This document shows, one piece after another, positions 12,601-25,401 of a stretch of 64,000 bases of DNA. A model generated the notes under the pieces. It was given only the letters and a program-made list of their open reading frames with translations, was not told the origin of the DNA and made no database searches. Numbering within the stretch: position 1 is the stretch's first letter; every line of letters begins with the position of its first letter. The stretch is from Asterias amurensis. Lineage: Eukaryota > Echinodermata > Asteroidea > Forcipulatida > Asteriidae. Where the stretch lies: contig NC_092649.1 of the NCBI RefSeq assembly GCF_032118995.1, positions 16,867,332-16,931,331 of the forward strand, read 5' to 3'. The position numbers and the translations under genes were made by a program.

Positions 12601-15600
12601 TTACTTCAAAACCAAATTTGTCAGAAAACTTAACGACAAAATATAATTATAATATGCTACTCTATTGTGTGCAAAATAAGCTTTTTTTTATGGCCTAAAA
12701 TACCAGTCACCACAGTGTTCAGAATACCATTTGTCTTCAATCTATAATCAAAGACTGCTTCCCGGTTCCCAGCCCACTTCATAAGGTTTTTATAGTGGGT
12801 GGTTTACCCCCAACTATTTATACATTCATTCACCCCCACCCCCAAATATGTCAACCTTAACTTTTAAAAAGAAACGTGCCAATATTTCAAAATCGTGATT
12901 TTTTTAAGATGACTCCATGCAGTATGTGGCATTACTCAAACATTCCTGGTTTTAGTGAAAGGTTTTGTTTTCCAACTCTACCATCACAGCCACCATGCTC
13001 GCTGGTTTTATATTAAAGGCTTCGATTCCCACACCAGGCCTTCTGCCGGCTGACCGACAACAAATTTGCCGGCCCAGCAGGGATCTTTTGATACGTGTGC
13101 GAAATATTTAAAGCAAAATTAATTGCCGTGCCGGGGCAACTGTTGGTCTCAGTACTTCGGCATTTAAAGACCTGGCAATGTGTTTGACTGCTTGTGCACA
13201 CATCACCAAAGCCAAGGAATAAAGAATGACTTCTTGCCACTTTATGGAATGACTGTGCATGTACTAAAATAATGTAGTTTGAAATACTGGTCTGGGGTGA
13301 AGTGTGCAAGAATAAAAACATCTTTAAGGCTTTTGCCTTTTTTTAATTATTAAATTGAATGACCTTTGTGGACCAGCAGTGATGACAATTTAAGAACAAA
13401 ATAAAAAAGAAAGTTTAAAGATGCTATGTCAGATTTTTGGCCGATTTGACCCAAAAGTTTTGATTTAAAATTAAAGGTATTTTGATGGGGGTCGAGAAAG
13501 TTACAAGCTTTCATTTGAGCCATTGCTCGAAAAAGTCCGCCAATTATTAGTAGCATTGAAATAAAGTACTCAAAATTAGTTTTTGCTGCAGGATCCTGAC
13601 AATATATCACGTGACCAATTCTTATGTGTTTTATAAGAAACGTTTTAAATTTTTGTCATGGTTCCTGACCATTAAAAGTAAAGTTAAACTTTTTTTCGTT
13701 AGAGCGGGTGATACTCTCTGAAATACCATTCACTAAAGAAAATCTATTTTTTAATGTTTTGGGGCCAAAAATCTGACACAACATCTTTAACAACTCTTTG
13801 TATTTCTATATTTTGTAGTAAACCATTACACTGTGCTATGTAAAGAAATAGACCAGTAGTCTTCAAAATGTACACTCTAAATGTAAAAGAGTGAAAAACA
13901 CCACTCTTTACATTTCGAGTTGTCCCTCATATGGCTCTTTAAGTGGTTATATCACTCTTTCAGAGCGGTTTCACTGCAGGACAGAGTGAAAAATCACTCA
14001 AAAAGATGCAAACTTCAATCTAAAAGAGTGGAGTACCACTCGAAAAAGAGTTGTCCCTCATATGGCTCTTCAAAGAGTGCTTTTTCACTCTTTTGCATTT
14101 AGAGAGTATAGCTCTGCATACCTTGCAGGGAAAAACATACTGAATGCTGGAGCGCCATTGAGCGCCACTGAGTGACAGATTTGAGCGCTATATATAAAGC
14201 CACTAATGGAATCCAGAAATACAAGCAGCACTGTGACATTGCTCAGTTGATTTGTGTTAAGAGATGATGAAGAAGTCAGGCTTTTTCGTTTGTTTTAGGG
14301 GGGGGGGGAGCAAAACCTCAATGGTTGAAATTATTTTATAGGCCTAATTCGAATATTATGTGTTAATCATGAAAAGCGCTGTAACAAAAATAATGAATTT
14401 TGATTATTGTATTTTGTTTTAGAGTAATATTTTTGGAGTGAACATGTTTTTAAGGATTAGTGTTGTTGCCAACCAAACACTCATATTCAGTGTATTTGGT
14501 TTCTATGTGGGTTTTATCTTTCCACATTCCACACTTGAATAATTGCAACATTGTCTGACCATGGTTCTGACCATAGAGCAAGGACCACTGACCCAGACCC
14601 CTTCCAAACCGACCTTATCAGTGCTGACCAATCAAAAATATTTGCTCTCTTCAATAGTTGGCTTATTTTTTCAAACAAGTTTTTTTTTTCTCAACTGTGG
14701 TTTACCCCTATAGGATCAAATAATAAATGGAGCCATCCAAAAAAAGGGGTACATCTTAAAACGTTTGCCTTTATATTATCACAGGATTGACACTGTAAAC
14801 AAAGCTTGTTTGCTAGACCACAATGAAGCGGTCCCACAAAAGAACCTTACCTGACAAAAAAACATTCCTGTCCAATCAGACAGGCTTTCTTCACAAGGTG
14901 TTTGCCCTGTCCTGCTCTGTTTGTATCTTTTGTGCATTATAAACAAGATCAATGTGGAAAGATTGAGGCGGTTTAACTGCTGGTTGGGATGGAGAGAGGG
15001 TGGGGGGGGGGGGTAGGAGTTCAGAGCCCACACTCAACTATAGCAATTGGTGTCAGAGAGGCTAGACAAACCAAATTGTTTCGTCCCTAGCTCTTCTGTT
15101 GTCGAGATTTTTTTGGTTTGGTCAAGCTAAAAACAGCGGAAGTCCTTGGGACCTCACATGGATGTACTGTTTTGGGGACACAAACAACCAAGGGTGTCTA
15201 TACCCACCAACCAGTGTATATTAGTAGGGTTCCCAAAACCTTCCAGACCCCAAATTGGGGGAAGTTGTTGTGGACTACCAGACACCCCATGGTGAACATT
15301 TCATCCTCCAGGGGGTGATCGAGAACTGATTCATGGGGATTGTGGCCAGCCACCAGACTGTCTTTTCAAACAACCACATTTTGATAAAGAAGCAGACATT
15401 TTCAATGGAACCTGGAATGCAAGGCTAGCCCTTTTTTTTCTTCAATAACATTGATTTATTTTGAATCAGCAGACTTTGTTGGGTAGGACAGTGGGCACCT
15501 ACTTAACATTTCAACACTGGAAGTGTTTATTTTAACCAATTTAGAAACAAAAACAACACTCACTTTGAGTGCTATGATTGAGGAAAAAGCTTCACTGAAT

Positions 15601-17724
15601 TAAGTTAGCTATTCGACAGAATGAGTCGCTAGAGTAAACAATGCACATCTCTAGCCTTCCACCACTTGTATTTTGTAAGTTGTGACATTCCAACCCGTTT
15701 CTATGGTTTACTGCCTATCAAATTTTTACGACAGCTTAATTCTCTCTTGTTGACATCTTATTTACTATGTTTTCATATAATTTTCATATATTTTATAGTT
15801 TTTGTTGTAGCATCTTACTTATTTCATTGACTCTTTTTAATAACAAAAGGAGGGACTTCCATCATGGAACTCTGGTAGCAGAGTGGTAGATTTATTTTCC
15901 CCTTTTTATATTGGTGTTTTGAAAAGATTTTCTTCACAACAAGGCAATTTTATTATTGATTTCATGACCTAAACTGTGTATGCACACACATGACCAATCA
16001 AGTTGAATGAAATAGCACTGTACTCAAGAAAAGAGTTATCAACCATACTACCTTACCAGCGGACCACTTCAGTCCACAAACTAAAGTGGCAGTGTTTTTT
16101 AATTGCTTCATACACCAGTCATTAATATCTTGTTGGTCTATTCCCAAGCAAAGCAAGTGCTTGATATACACAAGATATTAATGTTAAGTTAATCAAGATT
16201 GTAAACATAATTTGATACTAGACACTTGACAGAGCACTTCATGGTTTTAATATTAATAATTAATACCAACCTGCGCAATCATTAAAAAATCATGGAGGTC
16301 TTTGAAACTATGTTTACCTTTGATGTTATTACAAAAGTAAATTACTCGAGAACCATTTCAAGAGTTATTTTTCACAATCACGGCAGTCAGCCAGGTTTTA
16401 ATGAGGGTTTTTCACTGACCATTCATTAGCACACTATTTGAAAATTTACGTACTATGAATCATAAATCATCAACAATTTAAAGATGCCATGTCAGATTTT
16501 TGGTCCCAAACATTAAAAAATAGATTTTTTTGAGTGAATGGTATTTCAAAGAGTGTCACCCGCTCTAACGAAAAAAAGTTTAACTTTTTACTTTTAATGG
16601 TCAGGAACCATGACAAAAATTTAAAACGTTTCTTATAAAACACATAAGAATTGGTCACGTGATATATTGTCAGGATCCCGACAAAAACTAATTTTGAGCA
16701 CTTTATTTCACTGCTACTAATAATTGGCGGACTTTTTCGAGCAATGGCTCAAATGAAAGCTTGTAACTTTCTCAACCCCCATCAAAATACCTATTGAATT
16801 TTAAATCAAAATATTTGGGTAAAATCGGCCAAAAATCTGAGATAGCATCTTTAAAATATATATAAAGATAACAAAGTGACTTGATACTATTTTATGTCAC
16901 ATAAAAAGTTGTTTGTGTTGTATCACTACACTAAACTTGTTAAATAACAAAGCCGGAGCAATATCACAAATACAATACTTAAAATTATAATTTAACAAAA
17001 AACAGAATATATACTTTACCCTATCATAAACGGCGAGGGCCGACATATATTCCAATTCTGCTTTGCACTCGTTCAGCTTTTTCTGAAAACGTAGCGCTTG
17101 CATGTGATTCTCATTTTGCAAACATGCAATCTGCGCAAGAAGAGATTTCTCACGCTTCCCAAACCTCATGGTGGTTTTCTTAAGACTGTGATCCTGGTTT
17201 GATATTTTCGTCTGCAGGTTTGAGGTGTGTGTATGAAGGGCTTTCAAGCAGCTATGGTCCGCCACGGCGTTGTGCTGTAGGACCAGGCTGCAACCCTGCT
17301 CACAGCGTCCAACCGCCCGGTACTCGCACTGTTTCGTCTCGTGCTGAACCTGGTCCTTGATGTTTACAACAACTTCGCAACCTTTATTGGTACAAGTTAC
17401 CGGTGCGAAGTCACAATCTTCCAAGTGTGGGGAGAGCATTTGGATCTTGACAACTTCTTGGCAGCCTCGGATGTGATTGTCACAGCGTATCTCCAACTTC
17501 AGGATGAGGTTCCTCAGTGGTAGAACGTTGTTCAACTCTTTGGTGGAGAACTTATCGCACTTGAGCGGGCAGCTACCGTGTTGAACAACCCAGGGCAGGA
17601 CGCAATTTCCGCAGAAGACGTGGCCGCACGGGGTAGCAAGTGGATTCTCCAGAACGGCCAGGCAAATACTACATTTGAAATCCTCGTCCACCGCCTTCGT
17701 AAAACGGTCCAGATCGAAACCCAT
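3540..17724 (-). CDS. pdzrn3: PDZRN3/PDZRN4-type RING-PDZ E3 ubiquitin ligase, N-terminal part (3 exons, gene continues left of window)
   Basis: The spliced exons 17724-17020, 12472-12392 and 3635-3540 give 294 in-frame residues. The start MGFDLDRF matches the characteristic start of PDZRN3/4. A C3HC4 RING lies at residues 18-56 (C18, C21, C33, H35, C38, C41, C52, C56). A TRAF/Sina-type Cys-His zinc finger region follows (about 79-150), then a coiled coil (about 165-230). The first PDZ domain begins in exon 2, with a GLNIIGG carboxylate-binding loop, and continues in exon 3 (EGIIVSRIIEDGPA). Family members are cytoplasmic or junctional E3 ligases that bind receptor tails through PDZ domains; that role is known for vertebrate PDZRN3 and inferred here. 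The second PDZ and the C-terminus are outside the window. Whether it is orthologous to PDZRN3, PDZRN4 or pre-duplication to both cannot be settled here. Confidence 0.93.
4245..4618. mobile_element. TTAA MITE family B (AAAGCCATTGGACC ends), copy 1
   Basis: The left end is TTAAAGCCATTGGACCC and the right end is the inverted 'ataatggctttaa'. The interior is about 90 percent alike by eye with the second copy 670 bp downstream. Confidence 0.75.
5292..5698. mobile_element. TTAA MITE family B, copy 2
   Basis: It lies in the same orientation as the copy at 4245-4618 and shares its interior. It is longer because 'agccattatacactttcacag' type sequence is partly duplicated near the left end (about 5292-5370). 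TTAA is present at both ends. Confidence 0.75.
7857..7927. repeat. 35-bp tandem duplication
   Basis: The block 'aactttacaacatcttaaag...agttttcaa' occurs twice in direct succession, with no more than one base of difference. Confidence 0.85.
10247..10636. mobile_element. TTAA MITE family A, full-length copy
   Basis: TTAA, then AAGGCAGTGGACACTATTGG at the left; the inverted 'ccaatagtgtccagtgtc' and TTAA at the right. About 390 bp with no coding capacity. An inner palindrome around 10405-10455 ('gaatttgatttcgagac' and its complement) is shared with the copies at 30042-30388 and 52543-52929. Confidence 0.85.
12392..12472 (-). CDS. pdzrn3: pdzrn exon 2: start of first PDZ domain
   Basis: Twenty-seven codons start after a 'tctctacag' acceptor and end at CGG|GTAGGT. 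They encode LTLQLCRENNSLGLNIIGG, the first strand and carboxylate-binding loop of a class of PDZ close to PDZRN PDZ1. Both junctions are phase 0. Confidence 0.9.
13415..13790. mobile_element. TTAA MITE family D (AAAGATGCTATGTCAGA ends), copy 1
   Basis: The left end is TTAAAGATGCTATGTCAGA and the right end is the inverted 'tctgacacaacatctttaa'. The element is about 376 bp. The copy at 16478-16854 carries the same interior in reverse. Confidence 0.85.
13873..14112. repeat. Foldback repeat built on 'aaaagagtg' units
   Basis: The ends are inverted ('actctaaatgtaaaagagtg' against 'cactcttttgcatttagaga'). The interior repeats 'gagttgtccctcatatggct' twice in direct orientation. No TSD is resolved. 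Confidence 0.65.
16478..16854. mobile_element. TTAA MITE family D, copy 2 (inverted relative to copy 1)
   Basis: TTAA flanks both ends. The interior, including 'ggtcaggaaccatgacaaaa', is the reverse complement of the copy at 13415-13790. Confidence 0.85.
17020..17724 (-). CDS. pdzrn3: pdzrn exon 1 (coding): RING, TRAF-like zinc finger, coiled coil
   Basis: The 705 nt make 235 codons. The ATG at 17724 is the only start that gives the family N-terminus. The donor after codon AGG is GTAAAG (GT at 17019-17018). Confidence 0.93.
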
Positions 17725-18720
17725 GACTTTAAATTAGTATCCGTTGCTACAGTAAAAAGATGAGTAGTAAAGAAAGCGTAAAGAAACTATCCTAGCGTGC
17801 GTTAATCGAGTAGCATAATATTCTCGTGGCATAGCATTACCACATGTGTTATGATGGACGATGATTCTTCTCCCAACATGATGTACACACACTGCATGTG
17901 CACGTTGGATATGAATGGGGCGGTGCTTTCTTTTGTTCAACGGTACAGTTCCAATGGTCGTGATTACACGGCTGTTGTATGAACAGTAGAAGCGATACGA
18001 GCACGTCTACGATTACTCATAAACTTTGTAAAATTTTATCAAAGTGACCAAATGCTGTAAAATAAATAATACGATCAGTTTTATGTCAATGTTTTAATGT
18101 TTTCAAAATGGCCCATTTTTTCCCTCTGCATCTGATTAGTGCAAGAAGGCACTTTAAGACAAATTGAACATGAATCAGCCGTGGGGAAAAAACACGATAT
18201 CGCATCACACGCTCTGTCACCCACAAAAACTTCTTTGATGCTGATTGGTCAATACTGCCAAAGTTAGCGGTCCTTTTGATGTGATGATTACCGGTCGCCC
18301 CCGACTCTAATTATGCACCCTGGGTCCCGGCAAAAAGGAGGCTTCAAAAATAAACAACTTGTCAAACTTTGAAAAAGCGGTCTTTTCGAGAGAGTTAGAA
18401 TTTCTCGAAAAGAACTGCCGGCCGAGTACATCTCAAAGTTTGGGTTGATTCTTCTTCAAAATAGAAATCGTGGTTTAATCTTGTTTGTTGACACAAGTTT
18501 TTGGTCTGTGTGTGCCGACTCTCCCTGGCTATGGGCCGCACAGAGCAGGGCAGTGACCCAGTCGTGACATCGGGACCCCCTTTTCCTCTTCCGTTCGCAA
18601 CTTTGTTTTTCTGCACATCAGAATTGCCATTCTTAACAAAAATTCCTGATGTTTTTTTAAAAGGATTTCCTTATTTTAATGGATTGAAAAGCTCTGCCTC
18701 GCGTTTTTGATCGTTGTTAG
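17725..18720. promoter_or_regulatory. Probable 5' UTR/promoter region of pdzrn
   Basis: This lies immediately upstream of the pdzrn start and is less AT-rich than the introns. It includes a GC-box-like 'ggggcggtgc' (about 17917) and a hairpin, 'tcttttcgaga' and its complement (about 18380-18413). No TATA box or start site can be fixed from sequence alone, and an upstream non-coding exon is possible. Confidence 0.35.
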
Positions 18721-19204
18721 AAAGTTCCTTTATTTGGGCTTGCTCTGAGGTTTTCTGATATCCATTTTAAAAAAATTCCCTTCTAAAGTTTTAGTTCGTA
18801 TTAGTAATTGATATCGTTTTCTTCATTACATTGTACAATGTTCAAATGCTCGCTCAGTCAAAGGAGTCCCGTTATGAAATGAGCTGGTTATATAATTATT
18901 ATAAAGCTTCGATTATGAGTTTCGGGCGTTGTGTTGTTATGAGGAAAAAAAACTTATTTCATATTGTTTGTAACCGCCGTTGCATTTCAAACCTCACCGG
19001 TCATATCATGTTTACAGAGCAAGGACACGTCTTTGCTTTGTGGTTATATCATTTTGTTTTGGCTGACTTGCAATCCTTACTCTGTGTTTGAGAATTTGAA
19101 CTTCCAAAAAGTACGCCAGAATGCCTAAAATTATGCACTTACGCATTGCTCAACGCACAGAGAGCAGCATAACGGCTAGTTTGTGGACATAGTGCGAGGG
19201 TTCT

Positions 19205-19415
19205 GTGGAACTTGCATTTGAAACAACAGACAGGGCTCAATTATGCTTGCCAGAACAATTTCTTCGCTAAGCAAACATTGATTTGGACACCAGCCACAAC
19301 AATGCAAACTTAATGTAATTTGGGCTGGTAACCTGATTCTGCTAAGCAATATTATTCTGTGTTTAGCGAGTGTTTGTTGTGCTTACATGCTTCATGGAAT
19401 TAGGCCCTGGTGAGA
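19205..19415. mobile_element. Short MITE with 'gggcccaatttcatgaag' ends
   Basis: The ends are inverted: 'agggctcaatta...' and '...catggaattaggccctgg'. The interior contains 'gctggtaac' and 'tgctaagca' motifs. Related copies lie at about 46502-46699 and 63670-63872, with a fragment at about 3218-3345. Confidence 0.65.
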
Positions 19416-21216
19416 TGAGCTGAAACCGTGTCTGTCTTGAAAAATATGTGTATCGGTGATCACTGCTCTCACGTGACTCATTCGATATCGGGGGGGGGGG
19501 GGGCAACTGCCATCTTGCGAGACTATTAGGGTCCCGACTACCGAATGCTGAAGTCTCGAGGGAGCCGAAGCAGTCTGGCAAGAACATAACAGCAGCAAAT
19601 GTCGCAATATTCGCGTGTAAGAGCTTTTGGACTATCACAGTCAAAACAACCAAGTCCATTCCTGTTTTACAATCTACTTTTGTCTGGATTCCCGCTTAGT
19701 ACGCGCTCACAATGTGTAAAGGTCTACCCCCTCTGTTCGCCACAAGAGGGCTCAAGTCATCATCAATAGTAAGGTTGTGAGAAACGGCTCCCTCTGAAGT
19801 AATTCACGTAGTTTTTGAGAAAGAGGTAATTTCTCACTCAAATAATAAATAACTTCATCAGCTGAAGCATTTTATTATGCATCTGAAAGTACTCAAAGGT
19901 TTTTTTTTCTTTCAATATTTTGTTCATGCAACTTCGATGATCAATTGAGCCCTAAACTATTTTTCACTAGTTTGTTATTTTTTGTTTTTGATAAACCAAG
20001 AGAGAATACTGGTCTCTGACAATTACCAAACGTGTCCAGTGTCTTTAATTTAAAAACTTCGGGGCGTTAGTGTCTTAGAGCACGTTCCCATCTGCCTGGA
20101 GCTCAGACCCAGACACGGCGGCTAAAATCGATCGGTTTACAGCTCTCAAAACCCCAATGAAAGACCCATGCGTATTATAACTTGATTACACTAATTCGGA
20201 AACAAAGAAATCTGTCCATGGTTATTGTGCTATGTTGTGTCAAGCTATTTGCATAATAAGAGCTCGGGTATGTTTTATTGTTTTGATGGCACACGTGTGA
20301 CCTATACATTAATCACAATAGCTAGAACCTAACACATCAACACGACCCACTATTATAATCATGCGTGTTTATTAATTTTAAAAGGTGTTAATGCAGGAAG
20401 CAATTACGTTTATGTTACAGGAAACAAGCTAGGTGTATTTCTTGATTAAAATGGACGCGAATGATGAGCTATAGGAGTTTGCACTTAAGTGTTGCCAGTT
20501 CTTAGAGGCATTGGACATGTTTGGTAATTTTGTCAAAACCAGTCTCAACCTCACCTGGTGTATCCCAACATGCATAACATAACAAATCTGAACATTTTGG
20601 CTCATGCATCTTCGATGACCATGGTCTTCGAAGTTTTAAGAGAATAATGTAAAAGAAAACCACCCTTGCTGCACAAATTTGTATGTTTAAATAACTTAAG
20701 ATCACTCGTTGGTCTTCATTCCTGCCATAAAGACAACGAAGTGGATTTAGCTCTTTCACAGCGATCAAATTTTCCCCTAAAACAGACAGCTGATAAGGGC
20801 AACAAAAAAGGAACGATGAACGTGTTTTTTTCAAAATGGCCGCCCGACACTTTTTTTTAAAAACACAAACCGCTGGGCTATTTTTAAAAAAATTGCTGAG
20901 ATCGTTCAAATAAAGTTTTTTTTTTCGTAAAAAACAAATAATTGTCAATAAAAAAGAGGAGGAGGCGTCCTCTAAAGAGAAAGCGGGTGGGGATGCTTAA
21001 CATGTCTTTATTTGGCATAAAAGCACAATAATTTACAAAGCCTTCAATTTAGTAATGAATTCATACTGCTTACTCACAGCGTAGCATAACTATTCGACCC
21101 GCCGCCAGGCTAAAGAACTCTATGGTCCAAGTAACTGTCATCACCACATCCTTTCTTTATGTACAACTCATGGCCTTTTTAGGTGTTTAATTATTCATGC
21201 CCACATCCATAGAATG

Positions 21217-21606
21217 TTAAAGGAACACGTTGCCTTGGAACGGACGAGTTGGTCAAAACAAAAGCGTTTGTAACCGTTTTTTATATAATGCATATGGTTG
21301 GAAAGATGTTTTTAAAGTAGAATACAATGATCCACACAAGTTTGCCTCGAAATTGCGTGGTTTTTCTTCTACTGTGCGAACTAACACGGTCAGCCATTTA
21401 TGGGAGTCAAAATTTTGACCCCCATAAATGGCCGACGTGTTAGTCGAATAGGTAGAAGGAAAACCACGCAATTTCGAGGCATGTTTGTGTGGATCATTGT
21501 ATTCTACTTTTACCACATCTTTCTACCCATATGCATTTTATAAAAAACGGTTACAAACGCTTTTCAAAGACCAACTCGACCGATCCAAGGCAATGTGTCC
21601 CTTTAA
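21217..21606. mobile_element. TTAA MITE family C (AAAGGAACACGTTGCCTTGG ends), near-perfect palindrome
   Basis: The two halves are almost complete reverse complements around about 21415 ('gtcaaaattttgacc'), so the transcript or single strand would form a hairpin of roughly 190 bp. TTAA flanks both ends. The second copy is at 60825-61218 and a fragment is at about 40690-40890. Confidence 0.85.
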
Positions 21607-23956
21607 CACCACTCCAGCCCCTAATGTTGTTGGTACACAAAAGCTACGGATGACTTATTGATGTGGTAATTGCCTCTGTAACGGGATGGTCCTTTGTTGT
21701 GGTATTGTCACTCACTCTAGATTAAACAAAATTCAAGATAACGACTCGGCACACCAAAATAAACCAATTAACTTTAGAGAGGCACGGTGTCAGAAATAAT
21801 ATTGAGGTGTGTAGGTACGGAAATGGCGGCCATATTTTTTGTTGCGATTATTCTGTTCCATTTGGCATTTTTATACTAAGACTGTTAAATCCATAGAGCT
21901 ATATTATGGTTAAATCAGATTAAAATTACATTTACCGAATTCAGAGAAGCAAATCTCATGCTTTGGGGGTCTTATTTTTGTACTTTAAATTAATGGTGTC
22001 CCCCCCCACCCCCAAAAAAGAAAAGAAATAATAATTATTAAAAAAAAACAATGTTTAAATCTCTATAAACTAATGTTGATCCTTGGATACAAGATACTTT
22101 TAGTTTTATACTATTATTTAGAAGTAAACCCCTACCCTTTGAACAACCCTTTTCTATAACCTTAAATAAAAATTGATAATCCGTTTTGACAAATCTGTGT
22201 GTTTAGTTCTGTTCCTTAATTGCTTTGTATCGTACATGCAATTTTCCAACTTTCGAATGAGTTTCTGATTTTCTCAATGTACTTTAGACGTCAGTTCAAT
22301 CTTCTTATATATATAGTGTCTTTTTAATTCTGAAAGACAAGTTCATTTAACCGTTCCACCAAAACCTTCGCCGCATGAGGGCGCTGTTCATGATTAACGG
22401 TCAAGTTTCGACTGGACAATGTAGCCGCGCCTCTCGGATAAGTTGCCGAGTCTCCCTTTTGGTCCAATCCTCTGCGCCATCCCATAGCACTCCGTATACG
22501 GAGTGGATTGGACCAATTTATGGGCATTGTCGTTCGTAAATATTCGGTGCGGGACATTCCATGTTGTACCTGTCTGTAATTTGTTTTCTTGTTAAATTTC
22601 ATTATCGTAAACTAATGCTGGCAAAAATATTTGTTTCACTTTTTGAAAACAATGTTACTTGATTTCACCATATTTGACTAATTAATAAAGGGAGTACATG
22701 AACTTCAAAATAAAGCTCTTACTCAGTCTTAATTATTGTGAATAATTATTTTTTAAATTGGGCAATTCCACAGAAAATGATACATCATGGTGAATGATGA
22801 ACTTTGTATAAAAGCTTAGTTTTCAACTGAAACTCAATGAAGACAGTCTATATTTGAAGAAAGTAAGAAATTGCATCATTTTGACACTGTTTCAGCTTCT
22901 GAAAGAAAACAGTGGTCAAAAGTGTTATGTCCACAACGTTCCAAATTGTAATGTCCATAACGCCATGTTATGTGCTCTAGAGACCAATGCGACAAATTCT
23001 GTCAAAATGAACCTCAACATCTTTTACAAAATATCTTGGTACCAAAAATACAATGACTGGAATCCAAAACTCACAGACTTTTGTACAAATGTAAGGGGTA
23101 GTTCAAATGTTATGTCCAAAAAACTTGAGTGATATCTAATAAATGAATAAGAACAATGCATTTACCACTTTTATGGTCCAGTAATCCATCCTTTCATACT
23201 AAACATCCTTTGTCCTTGCCACTTCACCCCTTGGTTCATAGCCACCAATATTGTTTCTGAAATAGAAACTTTGATTGGCTGTTATTTTCCCCCTTCTTTT
23301 TGGATCCTTTCCTTAATCCCTTTCCCCTCTCTTTTTCTATAAATGGATATGTATTTGTTTGTACTTGTTTTATGCCTCTGAAGATGGTCCAGTTTGGATC
23401 GAAAGCTAAGGTCAACTACCCTATTCATTATAATAAATGAATAAGAGATACAGTATGCTCTCCATACGGACTACTATGTTGTGGTAATAAGAGATTTTAG
23501 ATAAACATTTTAAAGATTTTGTTGCTGAGCTCTTGAACTTCTGCAAACTGTCCGAAAAGTAATGTCTGTACAGTTGATGGAAAAAAATAATACCATTGCT
23601 CATAATACTATTTTTTTTAATTTTAAATAATAGGCCTAAATATAAAGAAACAACTTAAATAAATCTTGTTTGTATTAAAAATGTCAGTTTTTATTTGTAT
23701 TCAATTGACTGTGGACATATTTTAATTACTAAAATAACAATTTTTACTTTACAGTAACATAAATAATATCAAATAATAAACCACACGGAAAACTGACTGG
23801 GTAAAAAAGTTTAAAGTAACCAAGTTTCCCTTGTGGTTTTTTATTTGATTTCTGAAATAAAATGCTGCATCCCTTTGATATCCACTGGCTGCTGCTTCCC
23901 ACCCAGGTTGTGTCGTAAACTTGGGCATGATCCCTGGCTACATGGCAGTTAACAAT

Positions 23957-24204
23957 GTGTGCATTCGTTTAGCTTCCCTGGGTTGACCCAGGTCTGCCCC
24001 GGGATATGTTCGAATAGCTTTGACGGGGCTCACCTGGGTCCGGTCAGCCCCCAGTGCCCTGCTTGTGGAGTGGGTCACTTTGGGGTGACCTGAGGTACAT
24101 GATGTCACCACGAGAGGGCGAGTGTGATCGTTCAATTAGCTATTGTCAGGGGCTCACCTGAGTGAGGACCGCGGGGTAGACCCAGGGAAGCTAAACGAAT
24201 GCAC
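23957..24204. repeat. Inverted-repeat element with 'gcattcgtttagcttccctg' arms
   Basis: The arm at about 23959-23992 is repeated in reverse complement at about 24171-24204. The interior carries two direct 'ggggctcacctg' blocks. About 248 bp; TSD not resolved. Confidence 0.75.
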
Positions 24205-24538
24205 CCAGTGTAAGGCTCTTGACTGGCACCCCAAACAAAGATATCGACACAACCGGGAGACCGCCAACATAGAACTAGACAGTATGATACAAGCAACATG
24301 GCAGCCCAGGCTGTATAGTTCCCAGGGAGCTGAGAAAGATTAAAGGAATGTTATTGGTCCAATGACCCGAGCTCTAATGTATAGTGCATTGATAAGTTAT
24401 TTTATCTTTAAGTACGCGCTCAATCAGATTGGCAGAATGGAGTGGAGTGGTGATAAAAACCTATATTGCACGGCTAATATCACTACCATGCGTATTGTGT
24501 GTTCTATGTCACGCGCCAAGTTTGCTTGAAGATTAATA

Positions 24539-24678
24539 CGTTATCACACACGCGCTCGTGGAAATACGGAAAATATAGCGCGTCTGCGTCAATATCCAAC
24601 TCGGCCTTCAGCCTCGTTGGATATGGGACGCAGAAGCGCTATATTTTTCCGTATTCCACTCGCGCTTGTGTGATAACT
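24539..24678. repeat. Long hairpin (arms about 60 bp, 15-bp loop)
   Basis: The arms run from 'cgttatcacacacgcgctcg' (left) to 'cgcgcttgtgtgataact' (right), with 'atatccaac' next to a loop at about 24600-24614. The arms are CpG-rich, unlike their surroundings. Confidence 0.85.
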
Positions 24679-25401
24679 TATAATAAATTGCAGTTATAAG
24701 AACTACCTATTATTATCACTATCACTACTAATTATTTGCATTATTATTATTATTAGAAAATTTTGCTTATATGAATAGTTCCTTTAACATAAACTTTCCT
24801 TTCGATTAAATTGCTACATCGTTACAATAAAGCAAATTTGTCATAAATTCATCTAAATATATTCAGCTCTAAGCAATGTGGTCTCCACACATTCTGCCAT
24901 AATCAAATAAAAAAACATATAAAATAATGTATCTTTGTAATAAAATAAATATTGACATTTCTAATTTCCTCCTTTAGAAATATTCAGTTCTGGTATTTCA
25001 TTCAGTTTTATTCTTTACAAATTTAGATTTGTTGTTTTACTCGACCTAATATTCTGTTTGTATTCACTCTGACTATTATTCAGTGATGTACTTCTTGAAA
25101 ATTTTCAAAAAAGAACACATTTTAAATATCTCCTTTCAATGGTTTTCTAGTACTACTCGAAGTGTTTTGCATGGTTAACAGAAAGATTTCAGGCTGTGAA
25201 TGATGATTTTCTCCATTAATCTCTGAAGTCTTTAAAATTCAGGCATTTGTGAGGTTTTGATTTGTCAACAAAATACAAAACCAACTAAATGGTAGAAAGG
25301 TTTGGAAAATCCGTACAAGAAATCCTCCCTTTACAAGACATTTAGCCCTTTTAACACTACTCCCAGGGGTTTCCCAGGGAAAAAGGGCGGCCTTTTCACA
25401 T

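Larger units (their letters stand above)
12473..17019. other. pdzrn intron 1 (4.5 kb), non-coding
   Basis: No exon is seen. It contains two family-D TTAA MITEs in opposite orientation (13415-13790, 16478-16854), a foldback (about 13873-14112) and G/C homopolymer runs near 14290 and 15003. Confidence 0.7.

Noticed and set aside
20502..20948. Minus-strand ORF of 148 codons
   Set aside because: It covers a family-A MITE fragment and poly-T tracts; composition is not protein-like.
22324..22602. Minus-strand ORF of 92 codons with an Arg-rich stretch
   Set aside because: It overlaps a short inverted repeat ('ggtccaatcc' / 'ggattggacc') and shows no family similarity or splice support.
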